Under the pieces are notes generated by a model. That model was not told the DNA's origin. It ran no database searches and was given only the letters and a program-made list of their open reading frames with translations. This document shows positions 47,401-57,683 of a stretch of 64,000 bases of DNA, in pieces. The translations under genes and the position numbers were made by a program. Location of the stretch: positions 34,663,733-34,727,732 of the forward strand of contig NC_054747.1 in assembly GCF_018143015.1 (NCBI RefSeq), read 5' to 3'. The stretch comes from Lytechinus variegatus. Lineage: Eukaryota > Echinodermata > Echinoidea > Temnopleuroida > Toxopneustidae. Positions within the stretch are counted from its first letter, which is position 1; every line of letters begins with the position of its first letter.

Positions 47401-50400
47401 TTTGCAATTTAACCCCACACACCATTTTTTGTGAGAATTGGGTAGAAGGCAGGGACAGCCCTCCCCCTCCAGCCAAATGATATAAATAACTCAAGGTAAG
47501 GTATATACGAGTAAGCATTTAGATTACTCACGCATTTGGTTCATGATGTCAGTAATGCATGAAACATCGAGATCTTTCAACCCTCTGTTATCGACCACAG
47601 ATATATGATCGGTGATTGCAAAAACCTTTGGGATGACGGTGACTCCTCCTATGGAGTGGGACTGGGCCACCTCCACCGCGATGAAATCTCCTAATAAAGA
47701 ACGGAAGAACCAAACTAAAATATCTACACTGTAAAAAAATGAAGTGCTAAATAAGCACTTACAGTGTGATATCTATACTGTAAAAGTGAAGTGCTACAGT
47801 GTTTGTATAGTGACTGCACTACGAGTGCTAATTTGTTTTGTTCAAATTTAAACTAGAAAATGAGTACTCGTAGTGCAGTCACTTTTCAATCAGTGAAAGT
47901 GCTAAATTAACATTCATTTTTTTACAGTGTAAAGATAAACCCATTGGCCCGTATTCTGAACTCGGGTTTAAATTAAACCCTGGTTTAAAGTTGTGATTTA
48001 ACTATGGAGAGCCAATTGGAGCACAAATCCCCTTACACTGTGAAAAATGAAGTGCTAATTTAGCACTTACAGTGTTTGTATAGTGACTGCACTACGAGTG
48101 CTGATTTTCTAGTTCAAGTTTAAACTAGGAAATGAGCACTCGTAGTGCAGTCACTTTTCAGGCACTGAAAGTGCTAAATTAGCATTCTATTTTTTTTTCA
48201 GTGTAAAGATAAACCCATTGGCCCGTATTCTGAACTCGGCTTTAAATTGCACCCTTGTTTGAAGTTGTGGTTTAATTATGGAGAGCCAATGGGAGCACAA
48301 ATCCCCTTACAGTACAAATCCAATTTATTAAGTCATATATGGCACCTAAATTGTTCGCAATTGTCTGGGAATGATAACTGAAGTATTTTTCATCGTTATG
48401 AAACAAAATAGTAAAAATAAGAAATATACATTAAAACAGAATTTTTGACATTTTTGTCTTCCCATAATTTTAGCACAGAGTTAGACCGTGGAGTAAGTTA
48501 AACCTAACTTCAGAATACGGGCCATCAAATGTAGACAAGGGTTTCGTGTTCATTTGATTGGAATATTGGACCCGGTAACATAAACATTTGCTATCCATGT
48601 CAATGTAATATAGGCCAATCAGGGCAATAGTTGCATTGTATATTGATAAAAACACCAATATCAACCAATTAGAATCGATATAAACCCCTCAAAAGAGTTC
48701 TGCAACTCAAGTTTGAGTGCTAATAAATTTCTTAATGTGCCATCATCAGATGTAAAAGTTGTATAATTGGAAAGTATGATTATTCCTCTTTACGATCATG
48801 TGTCTTTTGTAATGCTTGTGTTATCAGGAAATACGCAGAAATGATAAATATGCAGTATTGTAAAAAATGAAATGTTGCAAAATGCGTCGTTTTCAATAGC
48901 GAATTTCCAATTGTTTCGAGGATGGACCGAGTGCATTCACTGTCACCTGCATGGTAGAAATTTTATAGAAATGGAGACTCTTGTTAGAAATCAATGTATT
49001 TTGCAACATTTCACTTCTCACTTTTCTCAATGTTCAGGGTGATTGAATATTCCATGATTACGTAATCACAGCAAATGGCATGTAAAGAGGAATAATTCAG
49101 CTTTGCAATGATACCAGTTTCATCTTTTATACTTCATTAATCAAAAAGATATCATCCCCAAAACTGAGTTGCAAATTTTTTTTTGAGGGGTTTATAAACC
49201 TATAGCTCATTAAAAGCCTCCATGTCACGTGGTCCATATCAGACACTTTGATTGGTGGAGCTTCCACAAGAAGGGGAAAATTGATCAATTAGAGAAATTG
49301 TTTCAGCTCTGTTATCTCACAAAATGAATTTCAAAATAAATTTTTAAATAATGAAAATCATGGAATGGATTTTTTTTATGATCACCAAGCGTAATTTTGA
49401 TCTGTTTTTTTTTTATACCTTTTAGAGAATAGGTGAGAGATCTCACAAGAGATGACTTCCCGGCATGCGTCACTCCGAATACTCCTAATCGGGTCACCTT
49501 GGGCCAACTTCGGTCTTCTTTTTTCTCCAAGTTGGAAAATTCTCCGGGTTTTGTAACCCCGTAGTTTCTCGGCCAGTTCGTTGAAGTCACCTACGGGAAG
49601 CAAAAGTAAACTGCGCGTTAAACCCATTTTGGACATAGCACAGTGAGACAAAGTGTGACCACATAGTAGACTATGTAAATGTCTAATTCACACTGTCAAT
49701 ATTCTTCGATTTAAGTGTGAAGACAATTTTCATATTTCTCCTCATTGTCCTGTTAAAAAAGGAGTTTTATTTTGCCCTGAACATGTGGAATAACCACTGT
49801 TTAACAACACGTAATGATTCAGTCAAGTTGGTCTTTACTGTCAAATCTATAAAAATTGAAATATTGTATAGTTCAAACAATAAAAAACAAAATAAATAGT
49901 GAGTGAGGGACATCATCAATTCTCTCACTGAGTTGTGCTTACAACTACTTTGTGAAAAAAGCGAAACATTGAAATGTCATAACTTTCTTATTTTACATCC
50001 CATTTTGATAAAATCTTCACCATTATGCTTGTCTGATATTTCTATATTGATTCAAATCAACATTTTTCTGAGGTGGACTTTACCGTTAACAGTGTGAAGG
50101 TGCTTTGCAATATGACTGATTTTCACACTGCGAATACAGTGTGGCACATTGGGCTCTTTCCAGCAGTGATTGCTATACAAATTATAATCACTTACAATTT
50201 TGATCTCTGAAATGAATAGCATGCCTTTCAAATATTTACACAACACCTCAGCATGGTTGTGAAACGAAGGCTCAAATACACTTTCATGTTTTATAATAAT
50301 TGTACTATTAGCGAGATTTGATTACACCACCGTGATGGATAGATATGACTAGATTTCCATGGCCTATGAATTGCTGTCGATGAAAAAAAAATATTTATTA

Positions 50401-53400
50401 TTTTTTTGTTATTATTTATTATTTTCATGTATTATTTTATATTTATTATTTTTTAAGATTATTTTATTATTTATTGTTTTTGGGGATTATTTATCATTGA
50501 TTATTTTTCTATTATTCAAAAAGTTATTTATTAGTGATCAAATAATTTCTTAAATCGTATGATCAAACCAGACGTTTTTGATATAATGATATTTGTGCTA
50601 TTTCAAATACGCTTTTTTATTCATTAGGGTGTAACAAGTGGTGTTAATTGCATATCACCCCTTTCAGATAGTAACGAGTATTATTATGGGTATTTGTATC
50701 AATACGATCTTCCTTTCTTACCCTGAAATGGGGCTAAGGGCTCGATCTGGTCTACGTCTGTCTCCGTCTGCTGATTCTTTCGTTCTGTATTGTGACGTCA
50801 TAAACAAAGTGATTTTTCATATAAATGGGGAAGTTCGCACCAGCAAATAGTATATCGTAAAAATAGCAGAAAATATAATGAAAAAATATTGCCGAAGGTT
50901 TGAGAAAAATCAATAAAATACTGAAAAAGTTATTAGAATTTTGATTATTTTATTTGTGACGTCATATGCGAGCAGCATTCCTACAAAGCGAATGGTAAAA
51001 AATCAACGAAATGTCAATTATCAGAAAATACCGTACCTTTTTATATCTATAGACAAACAATTTCACGCCCGATCAATCATCAAGAAAAGAAAACAAAGAT
51101 AGTCATTAGGGTCCATTGAAAAATGAAATTCATGTGTTTTATATTGCATAACATATGTTGCAGCTGCTCGTTAATGACGTCACAAATCCAAGATTTAAGA
51201 TTCCAATAACTTCCTTAATCTTTAATGGGTTTTCCTCAAACTTTCACCAATATTTAGTATTATTTTTTAAATCTTTTTTACAACAGTTTCTTCGACAGGA
51301 TAACCTTCCCCTTCAGCTACTCCCTTTTTTTACATTGCCTCAGCTCTCTATTTTTTACATATGATTTGTTGCATTACCCCCACCACATCACATAGCCTCC
51401 ATTCACAGAATTCGTAATTTCTTCAAAGTTAAGTTATTTTATTCACACCTATCATCCATCACATTCCACATGTTTAGTTTCACTCTTTGGGGTTGTTTTT
51501 TATTCCCTATCGCGCCAATTACAATTCTTAAACATGAAAGAACTTTTGAATAATTTTCTTTGACGAGGAGGGGAGAGGTGGATAATGAGCATTTGAAAGG
51601 GTCAACAAACGATCGCTTTAGGTAGCATTTGATTTTCGGCTCTTGTTCATTGCTAAAATACAAAAATATTCTGCACATGCGCAGAATGACAAACCTTGAA
51701 TATAACATAATTTCATGCCTCGAAAATGGGCTTCACGGACAGTGCCTCTCCAATCGTAATCTTCATAGTATACCGCCTTTATTCAATAAACTAAACAAAA
51801 TGGTGTAAACAATGGGAAAATTTGTATTGTCGTGTTTCTTCCAAAAAAGTTTAGATCTTCCTATGTTTTATTTCACTTACTTTTCCATAATAGATAGGCG
51901 ATGCTCAATGCGAAAATGACGATTAGGAGAATCAGAAATATTGCGATAACCGCTTTCGCTCCGCCAGAGAGGCCCTTTTCTGTTGATTAAAATTTTTTTT
52001 AAAGAAGAAAAAAAGAAACGAGAAGAAAAATAAAAAATAAAAACAAAATGAGACATTTGATTATGATATTAAACTTGTGCAGAAAATGAATGTTGAAATA
52101 AAAACCTTCATATTTCTGACTTAATGCATTTTAGCGCGGGCGTTCCACAGGAATGTTTATGAGCACCTCATCTGCGCATGGAGGTTGGCGGTGTGATCGA
52201 CTACTGTATCCCTCATCAGAATTTTACGTCTTGTGTAAAGTGTAATATTCGCGTCAAAGGTAGTTTGTCATATCTCGAGAAAAAATAATGTTAGATATAA
52301 ATGATCACAGATTATTGTAGGCATATAATGATAAAGATTGATTTCGAATTTTCTGAAGTATTGAGGCAGCTGGACGTATTAATCTACATCACCTTCTGTG
52401 TCAAATGGCATTCATTAACCTATTCAATCTACATCAAAATATCTAATATTTTGATCATGGTTTGCTCTCTCGCAATTATGTACAGCGCTGTGTTAACGAT
52501 TTTCATTCGTGGGGGATGCTGCCGATGGACAATACAGTAAGAACCCCTTATTAAAATTTCGGGGATGCTTCCCAAGGGCCATGATTATTTATACGCCCAT
52601 TGCCACCTAGATATCATTTACATATACGCCAATATCATGATTTTTTTTCTTATACTGGCGCGATATAACATCTACTCATTAATCTGCAGATATGCCGCCG
52701 TCAGAACGGAGAAATATCAAAATCCCAATTTTTTGTCCAGTTTTTCTTCTTTGAAAAAGTTATAGCATGTATGGTACTGAGGTTTATTCAAAATCTTGGT
52801 TCTCGGTACGGTGGTCAAAACTTTAAATAAAAACAATGGAGCTTAATTTACTCACTTTCTGGATACTTTACCGTTACCAGTAATGTTGATGTTCCGTTTA
52901 CACTCTCACCAGTGGCTTTACAAACAAAGTTCTCTCCAATCTCGTTTCGAAATACCTGCAAGTTTTTTTTAAGAGAAAGCAGAGGTAAAGGTGAGTAAAA
53001 TGTGAATTAGCCGTGACATCAGTCATTTAAATTTTGATCAATATATAAATATAAATATTAAGGGCACCCTCTTTCACCTCAAAAGAGGAGTTATTTTTCT
53101 TTCCCCTTTCATTTGTTTTCAATTATCCCCCCCAAAAAAAAAAAAAAAATGAGTCGAAAATTGTCTGTTGTGAGTGTTGTCAGCCCAGGCCACCGTTGAC
53201 GTCTTGTGAAACTGGGCCGTGATATTCTTTTGTCATCTTTTATTTCTTTGTCTTTAGCCATAACCCATGTTGATGCAAATACACAAAATGCAACCATATT
53301 CAATAGTAATCATTGAAGAAAGTTGTATTATCAAAACTTATGAATGTCAGTTTCAACAAATATTTGAACTGAGGGCACAGGTGTAGTGAAAGGATCTTTT

Positions 53401-54859
53401 ACAGGTTTGTATACCATGGCTGCATGTCGTAGATTCTAATAATTGAAGTTTCTCCTAATTTGAATCAATTTCATTCAGTGGGAAAGTGAACAAGTTCCTG
53501 AAACCTTGGTACAAAATTAGTGATCGCCAGACGAAGGAACTGGTGCAAGATGTTTACTGGTCAAGGTGGTCTGGTATGAATTATTTAACATGTTCATTGT
53601 AGAAATTATACAAATCCCACCAGTATTCATTCATTCATTTATTTCATTTCAACACGGTAAACGAACTTCAGCCAATGGCTGTTCTTCTGAACGTCCGTGT
53701 GTACATATTAAAATAACATTACATGTATCAATGTTACAAAGAAAAACAAACAAAACAAGTTTACATCACTCTGGCGTCCAATCTAAATATGCTGAAACTA
53801 GTTACTACATTTAAATCCAACTGTGTGATGTAATAAGTGCAATGGCTTATCTTCATAACATCAAATCATAAACTACTGTACATAGTACAGACTGATACGA
53901 CTCAAAATTCATTGAACTTTGCTAAAAGTCAAATTATCTGGACTATCATTTTCTTTCATGGCTCCTTGCATGGTCATAAATGCGATTATATTAAGGTATA
54001 TTTCATATTGTAACATAGTGGTTTAAAAGGAGCCAGATTGAGAAGCTTCGCGGGCCGTAAATTGTGAACCTCTGGCACATGGGCCTATTTCATGAGAAAG
54101 ATACTTCAGTAGTTCATCAGATTTGATTACTTAAAATTGCTTGACTACGCTTCCAGTACGTATCTAATTAGTATATCTCTCTATTTGCCTCATGTAGGGG
54201 TCTTGAACTGCCCCCAAAATTGAATATGGCACAAGACGTTTCTTCTTTCAAGGCGGAAAGCTATGGAACAAGTTAGTATCGCACATCCTACCTGAAACTT
54301 GTCAAGATAATTAACTTCGGACGACATTAGTTCAACATCTATTAAAATTCCCCCTTACTGCATGCTACCCCACCCCCGCAATCCCCAAACCCACTTTTTT
54401 GTTTTTGTTGTATTCGTAATTTGTAGTCGTAAGTTATTTTGTATAGGACTGATTGCATTTTTTAAACGTGTACACTGGACCCCTCAGAAGAACAGTCTGT
54501 GGCTGAAGAGGGTCATCAAACCAACGAGTGGAGAATAAATGAAACAAATATATTTCTCACCGTAAACACTGAAACAACGCTAAAAAGTCCATTTTCATCG
54601 GGGCCTAAAGGAGTTTCCACCGATGCTCTCTTCTCCCCATCCTGAGCCATCCATGACAGTGTAACGGCTGGTTTCACCTCGTCGACCTTGCATCTGAGCT
54701 CAAAACTTTCTTTGACTACTCCTTCTACTTCATATACGCACTTACCGGGCTCGGTTGGCTTGCAGTCCGGGACGACTGGCTCGAGGGGTACTGCTAAGGC
54801 TGTTATAATGCAAGTAACATTAAGATAGATGATGATGGTGATACTACTACTACTACTAC

Positions 54860-54919
<60 letters not shown>

Positions 54920-56382
54920 CAGTACTACTACTACTACTGATAATAGTAATAATAATAATAGTAATACTACTACTACTAGTACTAGTACTACTACTGATAA
55001 TAACAACTACGATAACGATAATAATGATATTAATAATTCAGTTCATGTTTTAGTGTAGTAGTGATAATAATAATGATAATTTATAATATCAATAATAATA
55101 GATACAGTAATGATAATAAACATGATTTTTATAATGCTGACAATACTCTTAATCGGCATAACTATACTATAAAAAAAATATAACAGAAGCAAGAAGTAAA
55201 ACGTATAGAACGGTCACAGTTTTTTACCATAAACAATAGTGTGATGGGATTCTAAGTTTCCCAATAAATAGCGAAAAGGGCAATTGAGAGCGTTCGATTA
55301 ATAACTATCACTTGCAATCATAGAACATAGACCGTTTATGAAGATCTTACGTAAGTGCTATTTTTGTATTTAAATGCCAACCAACGTAAGAATGCTAGAT
55401 TGCTTTAGGAGGAAAATAATATGATTTACGATTGAATTTGACAGTGATTTAATTGATAACCCTTAGGGCCTACTAATATAAGTAATAGTTTGGTTCTATG
55501 GTGTTAAACCAAGGGTTGAAGATTGTCATTCGATTAGCGTGGGCAATTTAGAGCGGAGCATTGTCGCCGGAGCAAAAGATTGTCATTCGATTAGCGTGGG
55601 GAATTTAGAGCGGAGCATTGTCGCCGGAGCAAAAGATTGTCATTCGATTAGCGTGGGCAATTTAGAGCGGAGCATTGTCGCCGGAGCAAAAGATTGTCAT
55701 TCGATTAGCGTGGGCAATTTAGAGCGGAGCATTGTCGCCGGAGCAAAAGATTGTCATTCGATTAGCGTGGGCAATTTAGAGCGGAGCATTGTCGCCGGAG
55801 CAAAAGATTGTCATTCGATTAGCGTGGGCAATTTAGAGCGGAGCATTGTCGCCGGAGCAAAAGATTGTCATTCGATTAGCGTGGGCAATTTAGAGCGGAG
55901 CATTGTCGCCGGAGCAAAAGATTGTCATTCGATTAGCGTGGGCAATTTAGAGTGAAGCAATTGTCGCCGGACCGCTCTAAATTCCCCACGCTAATCGAAT
56001 GACAATCTTCAACCCTTGGTTTAACACCATGATACCCCCTAAACTTACATCTTAGACAAAATTTAACCTGGAGCAATTGCCGCAGGAGCAATTGTCGCGG
56101 GAGCAAATGTTGTGTCACCAATCGTGTATGCACCATGCAGATAGCCATGATCATTCATGGCACAGATTCGAACAACAGATTATCATTCCAAAGGTTGCCC
56201 AAACAGGAAATAGACTCGATCGACAGAATATCACGTTATTAGGCCAACATTGCTTTCAAAAAGTCAGGTTTCGATGAATTAATTTCAATTGAGATATACT
56301 ATAGATATTTTTGACAGATTAGTCGTTTTATTCAGCATTGAATTTAATAAAATTTCGATAATACTGCCGATGATATCTATAT

Positions 56383-56444
<62 letters not shown>

Positions 56445-56999
56445 CATTACATTTCGCGTGTTGGACACACATAAGACACACAAGAGGTAATGCATTGCAG
56501 TTACAATAGAGTTTTTTTCCAAGTATTCTACAATTTTTTCGACGCAAACTTCATGTCTTCGTCATATATATATATAGGAGTATGGAGAACATTAAGCATA
56601 AACTGTGACCCGTTGAAACTCTACCACACTCATTTCTGTTTTTAATGAAATTATCAGACGTTACGTCTCAATCAAACCTACCTATGACAGTTAGATTTGT
56701 GAAACTTTCTCCTGTCGAATCGTCTTCTAAAACCGGTTTGCATGAATACATCTCTTCATCTTCGACCCGGATATCCGATATGACCATCGAATAATCCGCG
56801 GTCATGTTGAACCGCGGTTCCTCATCATTGAACACCTTTCCTTGAAAATACTGCACGGGAACTTTGGGTTCAGCGTCGGGTGCAGTCCGGTTATGCTTGT
56901 ACCAGTAGACGGCTGTCGGTTTACCCTCGAACCGGCAGGGAAGGGTTATGCTTCTGCCCCTGTAAGCTGTTGCGGTTGGGTTCGTGGTGACTACAAGGG
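44166..56999 (-). CDS. Gene 2: paralogous Ig-Ig-TM-GTPase receptor (5' end missing)
   Basis: Exons: 56999-56682, 54799-54561, 52955-52856, 51979-51881, (candidate microexon 50206-50196), 49590-49419, 47690-47532, 46783-46729, 46302-46232 and 44491-44166. Order, domain content and intron phases follow gene 1: V-type Ig, split C-type Ig, transmembrane helix, P-loop GVTHAGKS, GGVT, DNRG, THAR, VENFTE. The first Ig exon starts in phase 1, so a signal-peptide exon is expected upstream, but none was found up to 64000. The phase at the transmembrane to P-loop junction is broken unless the 11-nt microexon is used (see findings). The G4 aspartate of gene 1 (THRD) is not conserved here (THARN). It has a longer lysine-rich C-terminus ending GLFGFLKRK. 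Proposed role as for gene 1: a membrane Ig receptor with an IFI44-like GTPase tail. Confidence 0.8.
45169..45459. mobile_element. MITE with CAGGGTTCCCAC termini
   Basis: CAGGGTTCCCAC and GTGGGAACCCTG bound 291 bp rich in CCATGACTTTTCCATGAC. TTATG flanks both ends directly. Elements of this look are widespread in animals and are often placed with hAT-like MITEs (recalled, not searched). It lies in the last intron of gene 2. Confidence 0.82.
46232..46302 (-). CDS. Gene 2 exon: amphipathic helix exon
   Basis: A 71-nt exon, phase 2 to phase 1 (acceptor CTCTGCAG, donor GTAATG). It encodes NALEKFLPDFVKATRKEF. Confidence 0.8.
46729..46783 (-). CDS. Gene 2 exon: short beta-strand exon
   Basis: A 55-nt exon, phase 1 to phase 2 (acceptor TTCTTTAG, donor GTAAGT). 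It encodes LLDGTVDFPILVF, and the following strand and phase match exon 9 of gene 1. Confidence 0.78.
47532..47690 (-). CDS. Gene 2 exon: switch I / DxxG exon
   Basis: A 159-nt exon, phase 1 on both sides (acceptor TTATTAG, donor GTGAGT). It has SIGGVTVIPKVFAI and then VVDNRGLKDLD. It is the counterpart of 16926-16765. Confidence 0.86.
47726..47930. mobile_element. ACACTGTAAAA MITE, copy 1
   Basis: Ends ACACTGTAAAAAAATGAAGTG and TTTTTTTACAGTGT are inverted. Inside, GTGACTGCACTACGAGTGC mirrors CACTCGTAGTGCAGTCAC. It sits 40 bp beyond the DNRG exon of gene 2. Confidence 0.82.
48035..48204. mobile_element. ACACTGTAAAA MITE, copy 2
   Basis: A shorter copy of the element at 47726-47930. The ~100 bp after each copy (ATAAACCCATTGGCCCGTAT...) are also duplicated, so a block of about 270 bp was copied in tandem. 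A degenerate third copy is at about 63740-63882. Confidence 0.82.
48220..48523. mobile_element. Inverted-repeat element, GGCCCGTATTCTGAA termini
   Basis: GGCCCGTATTCTGAAC at 48220 mirrors TTCAGAATACGGGCC ending at 48523. A further left end occurs at 47947 because of the local duplication. Confidence 0.7.
48679..49196. mobile_element. Inverted-repeat element, TATAAACCCCTCAAAA termini
   Basis: TATAAACCCCTCAAAA at 48679 mirrors TTTTGAGGGGTTTATA near 49196. The inner arms also pair (GATTATTCCTCTTTAC with GTAAAGAGGAATAATT). Intron of gene 2. Confidence 0.72.
49419..49590 (-). CDS. Gene 2 exon: P-loop (Walker A) exon
   Basis: A 172-nt exon with acceptor TTCCCGTAG and donor GTATAA. The P-loop frame, open from 49590, has RLGVFGVTHAGKSSLVRSL, with Walker A at 49476-49453, and ends in phase 1 like gene 1. 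Its length is 3n+1, so it cannot take the phase-1 input from the transmembrane exon directly. A second open frame across the same exon reads FNELAEKLRGYKTR at its start, which resembles the lead-in of IFI44-like GTPases and of gene 1. Confidence 0.75.
49715..50092. mobile_element. Palindromic MITE (AAAGGTCAAGTCCATCCC family), partial copy
   Basis: It has AATAGTGAGTGAGGGACATC, ATGTCATAACTTTCTTATTT and AGGTGGACTTTACCG as in the copy at 42130-42640. The left end is lost. Confidence 0.65.
50196..50206 (-). CDS. Candidate 11-nt microexon of gene 2
   Basis: AGATCAAAATT sits between a good acceptor (TATTCATTTCAG) and a good donor (GTAAGTG). It enters in phase 1 and leaves in phase 0, exactly what is needed to join the transmembrane exon to the P-loop frame of the next exon, and would encode KIKI. 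This is inferred from splice signals and phase only. The alternative is a 1-nt frameshift in the P-loop exon. Confidence 0.35.
50825..51312. mobile_element. Palindromic MITE (TGACGTCA family)
   Basis: GGGGAAGTTCGCACC at the left mirrors GGATAACCTTCCCC at the right. Two inverted GTGACGTCATATGCGAGCAGC-type blocks lie inside (50956 and 51175). Intron of gene 2. Confidence 0.75.
51881..51979 (-). CDS. Gene 2 exon: transmembrane helix
   Basis: A 99-nt exon, phase 1 on both sides (acceptor ATCAACAG, donor GTAAGT). It encodes AVIAIFLILLIVIFALSIAY flanked by glycine/lysine residues, a single membrane span. Confidence 0.86.
52856..52955 (-). CDS. Gene 2 exon: end of C-type Ig domain
   Basis: A 100-nt exon, phase 0 to phase 1 (acceptor CTTGCAG, donor GTGAGT). 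It encodes GENFVCKATGESVNGTSTLL, giving the F-strand cysteine. It corresponds to 26173-26077 in gene 1. Confidence 0.85.
53624..54548. mobile_element. Two LINE 3' ends in opposite orientation
   Basis: 53624-53760 (minus) and about 54216-54548 (plus) share GTACAC-GGAC-TCAGAAGAACAG-TGGCTGAAG-type text next to an ATAAATGAA tail. The plus copy also encodes GGKLWNKLVSHILPE, like the C-terminus of LINE reverse transcriptases. Both are short 5'-truncated remnants in a gene 2 intron. Confidence 0.6.
54561..54799 (-). CDS. Gene 2 exon: first part of C-type Ig domain
   Basis: A 239-nt exon, phase 1 to phase 0, with donor GTGAGA. It contains the extra cysteine pair CKPTEPGKC, the B-strand cysteine in ELRCKV and the tryptophan in TLSWMA, as in gene 1. 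The acceptor lies only about 40 nt from a long (GTA)n tract. Confidence 0.85.
54841..54990. repeat. (GTA)n/(CTA)n microsatellite, self-complementary
   Basis: ACT repeats turn into AGT repeats and back, giving a foldback microsatellite. It explains poly-leucine and poly-valine frames on both strands. Confidence 0.92.
55498..56030. mobile_element. Foldback element carrying a 57-bp minisatellite
   Basis: The arms 55498-55556 and 55972-56030 are 59-bp inverse copies with a single mismatch (outer end ATGGTGTTAAACCAAGG). Between them the 57-bp unit, starting GATTGTCATTCGATTAGCG, runs from 55521 for seven full copies and a partial eighth. Intron of gene 2. Confidence 0.9.
56371..56440. repeat. (TA)n microsatellite
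   Basis: Alternating TA for about 65 bp, next to the first Ig exon of gene 2. Confidence 0.9.
56682..56999 (-). CDS. Gene 2 exon: V-type Ig domain
   Basis: A 318-nt exon, phase 1 on both sides, has acceptor TTTTTGCAG and donor GTAGGT. It has the B-strand cysteine in TLPCRF, the C strand VYWYKHN, and the F strand VEDEEMYSCKP. Sequons NRT, NMT and NLT mark it as extracellular. It aligns with the first Ig exon of gene 1 over its whole length. Confidence 0.87.
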
Positions 57000-57184
57000 C
57001 TGCAAAAAGTCGGGGTGAAGGAGGGTTATCATTGGTGATTTTTTTTCTAGGCCTACGACATTTCCCATTTAGTTCCCCCCCCATTCCAAAATGATTATAA
57101 ACAAATTATTTTCTTTCATTTTTGTCTAAGAAATTGATAGGAAAGTCAGTATTCCCTTTTTCTTTATCTTGTATGTGGGAGCTT

Positions 57185-57683
57185 AAAGGGGAAGTTCACC
57201 CTGACAAAAAGTTTATTGTAAAAATAGCAGAAAAAATAATAAAAAATATTGCCGAAGGTTTGAGAAAAATTCATCAAATAATTAAAAAGTTATTAGAATT
57301 TCAATTATTTGATTTGTGACGTCATATGCGAGCAGCATTCCTACATTGCGAATAGTAAAAAATAAATGAAAAGTCATTTTCTCAGGAAATTGAAATTGGT
57401 TTTCACTGTACCTTTTGTATATCAATATACAAATCACTTCACACCCGATCATGAATAGAAAACAAAATTGAGTCATCAGGAGCCACTCAAAATTTGAAAT
57501 TCATGCATTTTATATTACATAACACACGGGGCAGCTGCTCGTTTATGACGTCACAAATCCAAAATTTTGAACTCTCATAACTTTCTTACTCTTTAACGGA
57601 TTTTCCTCAAACCTTCACCAATATTTTTTACAATTTTTTCTGCTATTTTTACAACAAAGTTTTCTTCAGGGTGAAGTTCGACG
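57185..57683. mobile_element. Palindromic MITE (TGACGTCA family), complete
   Basis: AAAGGGGAAGTTCACCCTGA mirrors TTCAGGGTGAAGTTCGACGTT. Inner text TGTAAAAATAGCAGAAAAAA mirrors TTTTTTCTGCTATTTTTACA. TGACGTCA occurs at 57317 and 57546. It lies just upstream of the first visible exon of gene 2. Confidence 0.82.

Noticed and set aside
54803-55053. Poly-leucine and poly-valine frames on both strands
   Set aside because: Translation of the (GTA)n/(CTA)n microsatellite.
55539-55955. 138-residue open frame of 19-residue repeats
   Set aside because: It is the translation of the 57-bp minisatellite in a foldback element; the unit length keeps any frame open, and there is no start context or splice support.
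55521-55972. Possible CRISPR-like array
   Set aside because: Units are contiguous with no spacers, the genome is eukaryotic and no cas gene is present.
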